Assembly (NCBI GenBank): GCA_030586765.1
Contig: JAUQZZ010000006.1
Location: 1-28,845, forward strand
Origin: Candidatus Brocadiales bacterium
Lineage (GTDB): Bacteria; Planctomycetota; Brocadiia; Brocadiales; Bathyanammoxibiaceae
Direction: 5' to 3'
Length of the DNA stretch: 28,845 nt
The notes under the pieces were generated by a model that saw only the letters and a program-made list of their open reading frames with translations, was not told the DNA's origin and ran no database searches. The translations under genes were made by a program, and so were the position numbers. Of the stretch, positions 7,137 through 13,614 are shown piece by piece. Positions within the stretch are counted from its first letter, which is position 1, and each line of letters opens with the position of its first letter.

Positions 7137-8506
7137 CCCAGGTCGTTGTATCTCCTTACCCTGAAACCTACGCCTAGATTACTGGCAATCTGCCTGCAGG
7201 CCTCTATATCCACCCCAGGGATATCTACTACTGTCATGGTTACCTCCGGGAAGACCTCCCTGGCCCTCTGGGTGAAGCTGAGGAGGGCTTGGTAGGCCCT
7301 GTCCCCGTGGCTGGGAGAGCAGAGGACCTTATATCCCTCATTATTTTGGCTATTAAGACTGATGCAAACGGAATCTATAAGCCCCCTTAATTCTTCCGAC
7401 ACCGACCTCCTGTTTATCAGGTCGCCCTGGCCGTTGGTGTTGAGCCGTATCCTCCTGACACCTTTATTTCTAAGGTATCTTGCTACGGTCTTTACCACCT
7501 CTAGCCTCTCGGTGGGTTCCCCGTACCCACAGAAGACCACCTCATCATATCTGGTTACATCTCCAAGGCCCTCCATAATCTCCTGTGGGGTAGGTTCTTC
7601 TTCCAGGCCCAGGTAATGCCCCTTTACATAAGGGAGGCTTTCCCTGGGACAGAATGTGCAGGAGTTGGAGCAACGATTGGTTATGTTAAGGTATAGGGAA
7701 TTTCTGATGGCATAGGCTACCTTGCCCTTCCGGTGGTTGGTGCCAAGGCCAAGGAGCCTGAAGGCATTCAGGGAGGTAATCCTGGAAATATCCTCCTCGG
7801 AAAGACCGTAAAGTTGAGCTAAAACAGGGACCAGGTATTTTATATAAGAGGGTTCATTCCTCTTACCTCTCTTTGGCTGGGGCGCAAGGAAGGGGGAGTC
7901 TGTCTCCATGAGGAGCCTCTCTACGGGCACTGATTTCACCGTCTCCCTTAGGCGGTGGGCGTTGGGGAAGGTTACTGGCCCAGCAAAGGAGATATAGAAG
8001 CCCAGGTTTACAACCGCTTTTACCGTTTCTGTAGTACCGCTGAAGCAGTGGAATACCCCCTTGAGGGGACTGGTGGCATATTCCCGAAGGATGCTGATGC
8101 AGTCCTGGGTAGCCTCCCTGTTGTGGATGATAAGGGGGAGGTTGGACTCCAGGGCTAGTTCGATATGCCTTCGGAAAAGCACCTTTTGGTCCTCCTTGGT
8201 GCTGTAATTGTAGTGGTAATCGAGGCCTGTCTCTCCTACAGCCACCACCTTTGGTTCACGGGCAAGGCCCTTTAGCTCCTGCCAGTCTCCTTCGGAGACG
8301 CGGGAGGCCTCGTGGGGGTGGATCCCCAAGCTGGCAAAGAGGCCCTGGTAGAGTTGGCTCAAGGCCAGGCTCCTTTTGCTGGAAGGGAGGTCAGTGCCTA
8401 CCACGAGGATGTACTCCACCCCTTCGGCCTTAGCCCTCTCGATGACCTCCCGGAGGTCCTGTTCGTATTCTGGGAAGTCTAGATGTGTATGGGTATCTAC
8501 CAACAT
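7133..8506 (-). CDS. TatD-family metallohydrolase fused to a TatD-linked radical SAM domain
   Basis: A 457-residue bifunctional protein. Residues 1-255 are a TatD-type TIM-barrel DNase/hydrolase with all metal ligands: HTH at 6-8, Glu92 (GETGLDYH), His128 (IHNRE), His153 (FHCFSG) and Asp203 (METDSPFLAP). After a basic linker, residues 265-457 form a radical SAM domain with the C-x3-C-x2-C cluster at Cys279, Cys283 and Cys286 and a GYGEPTER glycine motif. A small radical SAM protein of this type is a recognised TatD neighbour; here both are one chain. The start is the ATG at 8506, right after the yraN stop. An upstream in-frame ATG at 8587 would add 27 unrelated residues inside yraN. The reaction of the radical SAM half is unknown. 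Confidence 0.9.
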   Translation of the reverse strand: MLVDTHTHLDFPEYEQDLREVIERAKAEGVEYILVVGTDLPSSKRSLALSQLYQGLFASLGIHPHEASRVSEGDWQELKGLAREPKVVAVGETGLDYHYNYSTKEDQKVLFRRHIELALESNLPLIIHNREATQDCISILREYATSPLKGVFHCFSGTTETVKAVVNLGFYISFAGPVTFPNAHRLRETVKSVPVERLLMETDSPFLAPQPKRGKRNEPSYIKYLVPVLAQLYGLSEEDISRITSLNAFRLLGLGTNHRKGKVAYAIRNSLYLNITNRCSNSCTFCPRESLPYVKGHYLGLEEEPTPQEIMEGLGDVTRYDEVVFCGYGEPTERLEVVKTVARYLRNKGVRRIRLNTNGQGDLINRRSVSEELRGLIDSVCISLNSQNNEGYKVLCSPSHGDRAYQALLSFTQRAREVFPEVTMTVVDIPGVDIEACRQIASNLGVGFRVRRYNDLG

Positions 8507-8507
8507 A

Positions 8508-8861
8508 TTAAGCACCAGCAGGGAAGGCGTTCTTGAAGAGCTTGACCTCTGGAACTCCACCTTCCTTTGAGAAATGGATAGAGACAACGTCGAAGCGGAA
8601 GTGCTGACCCCAGAGACCTTTTTCCTTAATATATTGTTGTGCTGCCCTGTAGAGGTGTCTTTTCTTGGTCCCTGTTACCTTTAGTTCTGGCGGGCCGTAT
8701 CTAGGAGATAAGCTGGCCTTCACTTCTAGAAAGGCGATAACGCCTCTGTCATAGCCGATTATGTCAATTTCGCAGGTGCCGGTCCTGTAGTTCCTCTGGA
8801 GTATCTGGTAGCCCTGTTTCTTTAGGAATTGGGCGGCTGCCCTTTCCCCTTCTAGACCCAA
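8508..8861 (-). CDS. yraN: YraN family (UPF0102) nuclease-like protein
   Basis: A 117-residue (or about 124-residue) member of UPF0102, a restriction-endonuclease-like fold of unproven cellular role. The PD-(D/E)XK core is visible as Glu31, Asp33 and the Glu46-x-Lys48 pair (EIDIIGYDRGVIAFLEVKA). The TTG start at 8861 has a poor ribosome site. In-frame codons upstream would encode KGHRRA, matching the usual family N-terminus, and an AGGAG box sits seven bases ahead of an ATC codon at 8882. The true start could therefore be that rare ATC. It lies between rplS and the TatD fusion; the rplS-yraN neighbourhood is common, though rnhB is missing here. Confidence 0.88.
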   Translation of the reverse strand: MGLEGERAAAQFLKKQGYQILQRNYRTGTCEIDIIGYDRGVIAFLEVKASLSPRYGPPELKVTGTKKRHLYRAAQQYIKEKGLWGQHFRFDVVSIHFSKEGGVPEVKLFKNAFPAGA

Positions 8862-8927
8862 GGCCCTTCGATGTCCTTTGATGGGCCTACTCCTCTAATC
8901 CCTTTTAAGACAGGCGGGTACGGGGTT

Positions 8928-9305
8928 CTAGGCCTGCCCTTCCTCGGTGGGCTCTTTTTTCTCCTCAAACTTCTCTTTCAGCCTGGTGGCCTTCCCAGTC
9001 CTCTTCCTCATATAGTAGAGCTTTGCGCGCCTTACCTTTCCTGATTTGGTTACCTTAACGTCCAGGAGCTTAGGAGAATGGAGGGGAAATATTCGTTCCA
9101 CCCCTTCTCCCTGGACTATCCTTCTGACAGTGAAGGTCTCCCTAATCCCCCTTCCCCTTCTGGCTATTACGGTGCCGCTGAAGACCTGTGTGCGCTCCTT
9201 CTCCCCTTCTACAATCTGTGTATATACATCCACCGTGTCACCCACGGCAAAACTGGGGATAGTGGTCTTGAGGGTCTCTTTTTCCAGGGTGTCTATGATA
9301 TTCAT
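8928..9305 (-). CDS. rplS: 50S ribosomal protein L19
   Basis: A 125-residue L19, which sits at the 30S-50S interface. Diagnostic segments are FAVGDTVDVYTQIVEGEKERTQVFSGTVIARRG, here read in parts, then ETFTVRRIVQGEGVERIFPLHSP and VRRAKLYYMRKRTGKA. The start is the ATG at 9305 with a textbook GGAGG five bases ahead; a TTG at 9317 in frame lies inside that ribosome site and is not used. The C-terminal tail (KFEEKKEPTEEGQA) is an acidic extension. rpsP, rimM and trmD, which usually precede rplS, are absent; instead it has its own strong promoter and heads a four-gene operon. Confidence 0.97.
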   Translation of the reverse strand: MNIIDTLEKETLKTTIPSFAVGDTVDVYTQIVEGEKERTQVFSGTVIARRGRGIRETFTVRRIVQGEGVERIFPLHSPKLLDVKVTKSGKVRRAKLYYMRKRTGKATRLKEKFEEKKEPTEEGQA

Positions 9306-9333
9306 GGTTTCCTCCAAGGAATTTTAAATGCTT

Positions 9334-9361
9334 ATTTTATCACAGCCAGGCATGGTGTCAA
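9334..9361 (-). promoter_or_regulatory. Strong sigma-70-like promoter of rplS
   Basis: On the minus strand TTGACA (9361-9356), a 16-base spacer and TAAAAT (9339-9334), preceded by TGA (extended -10). Predicted start near 9327, giving a short leader of about 22 bases before the L19 ATG. Only one mismatch to consensus across both hexamers. Confidence 0.7.
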
Positions 9362-9376
9362 GGGATTCAGTCCCTT
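9360..9376. repeat. Small perfect inverted repeat just upstream of the rplS -35 box
   Basis: AAGGGA-TTCAG-TCCCTT, a six-base-pair stem with a five-base loop, overlapping the first bases of the rplS -35 hexamer. It could be a regulator site or chance; a poor terminator, as no U-run follows on either strand. Confidence 0.3.
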
Positions 9377-9439
9377 ACAAGTCTTTTCTTCCAAGAAAGG
9401 AAGGCCTCTTAGGGAGGAAGACGTTTCTCTAGGTTTGAA

Positions 9440-9490
9440 TGTAGTTGCCCCATTTATGGGGCTTCTGGCTCGATAAATCGAGCAACTACA
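9440..9490. repeat. Cloverleaf-like palindromic element (outer stem with two inner hairpins)
   Basis: The outer arms TGTAGTTG (9440-9447) and CAACTACA (9483-9490) are perfect reverse complements. Inside lie two perfect hairpins: GCCCCA/TGGGGC around TTTA (9447-9462) and GCTCGA/TCGAGC around TAAA (9468-9483). The whole 51 bases fold into a three-way junction. Such compact nested palindromes are typical of REP/MITE-like dispersed elements mobilised by REP-associated (RAYT/Y1) transposases. A second copy was not seen in this window, so membership of a repeat family is inferred. It lies in the 292-base gap between rplS and the GT2 gene, which otherwise holds only promoters. Confidence 0.6.
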
Positions 9491-9519
9491 GGAAAGAAGG
9501 TGGCCCTGGAAGTTAGAGA

Positions 9520-9548
9520 TTGACATTTACTTACAGTTATTGTATTTA
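9520..9548 (+). promoter_or_regulatory. Possible promoter of the GT2/radical SAM pair
   Basis: A perfect TTGACA at 9520-9525 is followed after 17 bases by TATTTA (9543-9548), a weak -10. The region is AT-rich and lies 50 bases before the proposed GTG start at 9598. Only the -35 box is convincing. Confidence 0.4.
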
Positions 9549-9597
9549 GAATTTTTATCGCATTATCTATAGATTTTTGCAGAGGGAATCTCCTCAG

Positions 9598-10569
9598 GTG
9601 CTGGAAGGAAAAAAAGGTCTGGGCCTCTCGATAGTAGTGCCCTTCTTTAACGAAGAAAAGAATCTAGAGGAACTCTACGGTAGGCTTAGTAGTGTCCTTG
9701 GTGGATTAAACAAGGATTACGAGATTATCTTTGTAAACGATGGCAGTACGGATAACACCCAGGTAGTGCTCCAGGATATCTTCAAAAAGGACGAAAGGGT
9801 GAAAGTTATCGAACTCAGGACAAATTTTGGTAAGACTGCTGCCATGGCAGCGGGTTTTGATTACACAAGAGGGGAGATAGTGGTCTCTATGGATGGAGAC
9901 CTCCAGGACTGCCCAGAGGATATACCCAGATTTATTGAGAAGATAGAGGAGGGCTATGACCTGGTAAGTGGCTGGAGGATGGATAGAAAGGAGCCTTTTA
10001 TAACCAGGAGACTGCCCTCAAGGGTAGCCAACTGGTTCCTAGCTACACTCTCCGGGGTAAACATACATGATTTTGGTAGTGGCTTGAAGGCCTATAGGAG
10101 GGAAATAGTAAGAAACCTGAGCCTCTACGGAGACCATCATCGTTTTATCCCGGCCCTGATAAGAAATATGGGGGTAACTGTTGCAGAAGTTCAGGTAAAG
10201 AATGAACCCAGGAGGCACGGGCAGTCAAAGTATGGCCTGAGCAGGATTCCCAAGGTATTCTTTGATATGATAACAATAAAGTTCCTATTGAGCTATTCTA
10301 CCAGGCCCCTGCACATCCTTGGGCCTATTGGGAGCTTTTTCGGTCTTTGTGGGTTGTTTCTGGGGGCACGCCTTGCCTACCTAAAGATAGTCTATGGAGA
10401 GCAGTTGGGAACAAAAGTCTCCCTGTCCATATGTGTCCTCTGTATCTTCCTGGCTGTGCAGATAATTACCTCCGGGCTCCTGGCCGAACTCCTTATAAGG
10501 ATATACTATGAGTCCCTGGGGAAAAAGACATATGCAGTAAAACACATCCTTGACCACAGACCTTCATGA
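9598..10569 (+). CDS. Membrane-anchored GT2 polyprenyl-phosphate glycosyltransferase (DPM1/GtrB/ArnC-like)
   Basis: About 323 residues. The GT-A domain shows LSIVVPFFNEEKNL, the nucleotide-binding FVNDGSTD (46-53), the metal-binding MDGDLQD (98-104) and the GSGLKAYRRE and PRRHGQSKYG segments typical of enzymes that move a sugar from UDP/GDP onto dolichyl- or undecaprenyl-phosphate. Two C-terminal transmembrane helices (GPIGSFFGLCGLFLGARLAY and ICVLCIFLAVQIITSGLL) anchor it, as in GtrB/ArnC. The start is uncertain: GTG at 9598 has GAGGGA ten bases upstream; TTG at 9577 would add seven residues with no ribosome site. Its stop overlaps the next gene by four bases, so the radical SAM protein is translationally coupled to it. 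Confidence 0.9.
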   Translation: MLEGKKGLGLSIVVPFFNEEKNLEELYGRLSSVLGGLNKDYEIIFVNDGSTDNTQVVLQDIFKKDERVKVIELRTNFGKTAAMAAGFDYTRGEIVVSMDGDLQDCPEDIPRFIEKIEEGYDLVSGWRMDRKEPFITRRLPSRVANWFLATLSGVNIHDFGSGLKAYRREIVRNLSLYGDHHRFIPALIRNMGVTVAEVQVKNEPRRHGQSKYGLSRIPKVFFDMITIKFLLSYSTRPLHILGPIGSFFGLCGLFLGARLAYLKIVYGEQLGTKVSLSICVLCIFLAVQIITSGLLAELLIRIYYESLGKKTYAVKHILDHRPS

Positions 10570-11627
10570 AACTCTACCTGAATCTCCTAAAGCATATCTT
10601 GTTTAATAACCTGAATATAATACCTACCCCTTCCCTCTGCACCTTCCTGGTCACCTGGAGATGTGAGCTGAAGTGCTACATGTGCCGCATACCTGGGCTG
10701 AAAGACAAGAGTGAGATGGATACCAGCCAGGTAAAGGCCATCTTTAACGACCTAAACACCCTGGATGTGGTAAGGATTACAGGCGGGGAGCCTTTTGTTA
10801 GGGAGGACCTTCCAGAGATAGTTCAGCATATAATAAGGACTTCTAACCCTAGCACCATAATGATAAATACCAACGGGTTCCAGACCTCAAAGATAATAGA
10901 TTTTGCAGAGGCCATGGGCTCCCCAAGGTTCCACTTTAGGATATCCCTGGATGCTGTGGGGGAGAGGCATGATGAGATTCGCTGTCTAAGAGGTGCCTTT
11001 CAGAGGGCTTATGACACCCTGAAGGGGCTAGTTAAGCTCAGGGAGGGCCTGGGTTTCTGTGTGGGCGTAAATATTACTATCACAAAGAGGAATATAGACC
11101 AGATAGAACCCCTGCAAAGGCTTTGCCAGGGGCTAGGGGTAGACCTTCAATATCAGATGGCCAGGGATGACCGTTACCTCCTGGAGCCTAATGACGGAGA
11201 CTTTAGACAGAGCGAGTTCTCTTTCTTTGACCCCCTTTCAGAAGAGGAGTTAGCAGAGATAGTGGAAGGTATTTCCAGGGACACGAGGAGTTATAACTTT
11301 AAAGAGGGTCTCGTAAAACGTTATTTCAACGAAGGTCTAAGAAATAGGCTCCTTTACGGCAAAAAGACCCCTAATACCAGATGCGTAGCCTTAACCAGCC
11401 ACATACGCATACTACCTAATGGGGAGGTGCCTATATGTATCCATAGTAATACCAGGGTGGGAGACCTAACCAAGCAATCTCTCCGAGAGATATGGTTTGG
11501 GAAGGGTATAGAGCACTATAGGGAGATGGTAAGAAACTGTCCTGGGTGCTGGATGCCATGCGAGGTGGCCCCTAATGCCATTTATACAGGCAGTATTCTT
11601 AGGGCACTGTTTTTAAGGACGGTTTGA
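10566..11627 (+). CDS. Radical SAM protein with SPASM-like C-terminal domain
   Basis: A 353-residue radical SAM protein. The SAM-cluster cysteines are Cys33, Cys37 and Cys40 (WRCELKCYMC), followed by the GGEP motif in VRITGGEPF. The C-terminal quarter carries additional cysteines (TRCVAL, NGEVPICIHS, NCPGCWMPCE) in a SPASM arrangement that would bind one or two auxiliary iron-sulfur clusters. SPASM enzymes modify peptides or proteins, but members in glycan clusters act on sugars or lipids. The four-base overlap with the upstream GT2 argues for a substrate linked to the polyprenyl sugar or its acceptor. The substrate is unknown. The 3' end overlaps the converging GT-C gene by 15 bases. Confidence 0.88.
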   Translation: MKLYLNLLKHILFNNLNIIPTPSLCTFLVTWRCELKCYMCRIPGLKDKSEMDTSQVKAIFNDLNTLDVVRITGGEPFVREDLPEIVQHIIRTSNPSTIMINTNGFQTSKIIDFAEAMGSPRFHFRISLDAVGERHDEIRCLRGAFQRAYDTLKGLVKLREGLGFCVGVNITITKRNIDQIEPLQRLCQGLGVDLQYQMARDDRYLLEPNDGDFRQSEFSFFDPLSEEELAEIVEGISRDTRSYNFKEGLVKRYFNEGLRNRLLYGKKTPNTRCVALTSHIRILPNGEVPICIHSNTRVGDLTKQSLREIWFGKGIEHYREMVRNCPGCWMPCEVAPNAIYTGSILRALFLRTV

Positions 11628-13250
11628 GACCAGGTGAACACTCCTGTGTCCCACTGCTGCTGAGAGGAGGGTATAAGTAGGGACTGTGTGGCTTTTCTTT
11701 AGGGACTCAAGGGAGATATCCCCCATTATACAAAAGACCTTATCCTCTGAGTTGAAGAATTTAACTACTGAGTCCTGGTCATAAAAGGTCTTCACCCTCT
11801 TTTTTGTGTAGAAGAGATAAGGTCCTATTTTGTGGTAGTATATACCGTAGATGCCCAATTCCCCACCTTTTATTATACGAACGGCCTCCTGACAAAAGGG
11901 CTTAGCTGACTTATAGTGATTTAGTTCTGACTGGAGAAAGGTACTGGAGTAGGTCATTACCAACACCAGCATAACAATTAGAGTGACAAAAATGGTACGC
12001 CTCCTCCCGTAGAGGGAGGTCAGGAGTATAGAACCGCCGCAGAGGGCAAGAAAAGTGCCCAAAGGTATAGAGAGGTTTAAGAACTCCGGATACCTTTTAT
12101 GGATAAACCAGGGGCCTGCGCCACCTCCCAGGATTAGTACTCCTGCCAAGAAAGCCATAGGTATCACTAGCCCCTTTTTGTAAGAGAAGACATCCTTTTC
12201 CAACAAGACAGACTCCCAGAATCTTCCTACTATCAGAGCCAGGCAGGGAAGCAGGGGTAATAGGTATTTGCCTTGCTTTGCCTGGGAGAGGCTAAAGAAA
12301 CAAAACATCCCTATAAACCAACTCAGGAGGAAAAGTCTCTGTTGTCTCTCCCCTGTAGAGAAGAGGTGGGCAAGAGCGGAGGGGAGAAAGACTATCCAGG
12401 GGAAGAATGTCCAGGGTAGGTTCCAGAGGTAGTAGTAGAAGGGCTGCTTATGACTCCAGGTGTCAAAGAACATGCCAAGATTATGTTTGAGGAGTAGTTC
12501 CCTGGCGAAATCTGGACCGCCCTTGAAGTAGACAGCTATGTACCAGGGGCATGTTACGGCAAGAAAGAGGAGCAGGCACAAGAATAACTTCCTGGTAAGG
12601 AACTCCTTAAGTTCCCCTTTCAGGACCGTGAAGGTCAAGAGGGTTAGTCCAGGAAGGACCACGGCTAGAGGGCCCTTGGTCAGGGTACCCAGGCCTATGA
12701 AGAGGGAGCCCAGGAGGTAATATCTGAGTCTTCTGGTAGGGTGGATATATCCTAGGTAAAAGGAGCTCAGGGTAAGGGTCACGAGGCCAGCCATGAGCAT
12801 ATCCACCTGTACCCACCTTGCCTGATGTATATACAGGGGGGAAGTAGCCAGTATCAGGGCAGAAAAGAGTCCGGTACTGCCTCCATAAAGGGTTTTTCCC
12901 AGCCAGTAGGTGGCTAGCACCCCCACCATCCCCATAAGGGCAGAGGGAAGCCTGGCAGTAAGTTCCGTGACCCTGCCTGGAAGGAGGGATAGGGTAGCAA
13001 TGGCCCAATTGAAAAGGGGGGGCTTTTGTGCCCAGGGTAGGGCATTCATCCTGGGGATTGTCCAATCCCCGCTCTCCAGCATCTCCTGGGATATCTGGGC
13101 ATATTCGCCCTCATCCGGTGCCCACAAATCTCTCCCACCCAGATTTAAGAAAAACAGTAGGAGGCTGAGGAGGATTAAGAGGGCCACAGACGACCTATCG
13201 GCAGTAAAGAAATCATCCAGGATGGCAGCGTCTGTAGTTCTCTGTTTCAC
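11613..13250 (-). CDS. ArnT-like GT-C glycosyltransferase (paralogue D, intact DE motif)
   Basis: A 545-residue polytopic membrane protein of the ArnT/PMT (GT83/GT39) superfamily. These use polyprenyl-phosphate sugars to glycosylate lipid A or proteins on the periplasmic side. The first periplasmic loop reads GGRDLWAPDEGEYAQISQEML with the catalytic DE pair at 46-47, then QKPPLFNW, the acceptor-loop text of ArnT-like proteins. About ten to twelve hydrophobic helices follow, and the last 110 residues are a periplasmic-type domain shared with the three paralogues upstream (FYTKKRVKTF, KVFCIM). The GTG start overlaps the LAB_N gene stop (GTGA). It is the last gene of the nine-gene run and is the most divergent of the four paralogues. 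Confidence 0.88.
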   Translation of the reverse strand: MKQRTTDAAILDDFFTADRSSVALLILLSLLLFFLNLGGRDLWAPDEGEYAQISQEMLESGDWTIPRMNALPWAQKPPLFNWAIATLSLLPGRVTELTARLPSALMGMVGVLATYWLGKTLYGGSTGLFSALILATSPLYIHQARWVQVDMLMAGLVTLTLSSFYLGYIHPTRRLRYYLLGSLFIGLGTLTKGPLAVVLPGLTLLTFTVLKGELKEFLTRKLFLCLLLFLAVTCPWYIAVYFKGGPDFARELLLKHNLGMFFDTWSHKQPFYYYLWNLPWTFFPWIVFLPSALAHLFSTGERQQRLFLLSWFIGMFCFFSLSQAKQGKYLLPLLPCLALIVGRFWESVLLEKDVFSYKKGLVIPMAFLAGVLILGGGAGPWFIHKRYPEFLNLSIPLGTFLALCGGSILLTSLYGRRRTIFVTLIVMLVLVMTYSSTFLQSELNHYKSAKPFCQEAVRIIKGGELGIYGIYYHKIGPYLFYTKKRVKTFYDQDSVVKFFNSEDKVFCIMGDISLESLKKSHTVPTYTLLSAAVGHRSVHLVSNRP

Positions 13251-13537
13251 AGGCTTTGGTTAGGGGGCAAAGACTTCTTTTCTTTATAAATCAGTATGAG
13301 GTTCCTGACGTATATAAGGCTGTTTCCGCTGTAACCTAAAATGAAGATGGGGTCCTGGCGATGGATGGCATAAATGAGGAGTATCAGACTCCCCGCGATG
13401 CTTAGGTACCAGAAATGGACAGGTATTATACTCTTTCCAACCCTTTCAGAGGCGATCCACTGTAGGAGGAAGCGGCCCATAAAGGCAAACTGACCGATAA
13501 GCCCTAGAACGATCCACAAATCCAGTTTTAAGTTCAT
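13247..13537 (-). CDS. Stand-alone lipid-A-disaccharide-synthase N-terminal (LAB_N) domain membrane protein
   Basis: A 96-residue protein with three transmembrane helices that matches the LAB_N family throughout: GLIGQFAFMGRFLLQWIASE, then SIIPVHFWYLSIAGSLILLI and GNSLIYVRNLILIYKEKK. The domain is named after the N-terminus of some LpxB proteins; stand-alone copies are found beside ArnC/GtrB-like GT2 and ArnT-like genes and have been suspected of handling lipid-linked sugars. The start is the ATG at 13537, with GGAG seven bases ahead. A TTG at 13618 overlapping the upstream stop would add 27 residues without family similarity. Its biochemical role is not established. Confidence 0.88.
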   Translation of the reverse strand: MNLKLDLWIVLGLIGQFAFMGRFLLQWIASERVGKSIIPVHFWYLSIAGSLILLIYAIHRQDPIFILGYSGNSLIYVRNLILIYKEKKSLPPNQSL

Positions 13538-13614
13538 AATAAGACTCCAGGCTCCTAGATTAGTATTATATCTGTATCCGCAGGCTACTACTAAAGCAGA
13601 AAGACCCCTTTTTA

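Noticed and set aside
8251..8570. Plus-strand open frames opposite the TatD and yraN genes
   Set aside because: They lie wholly within well-supported genes on the other strand and their translations show no family features.
8507..8587. A longer start for the TatD fusion at 8587
   Set aside because: The extra 27 residues are a shadow of yraN; the conserved TatD N-terminus begins at the ATG at 8506, immediately after the yraN stop.
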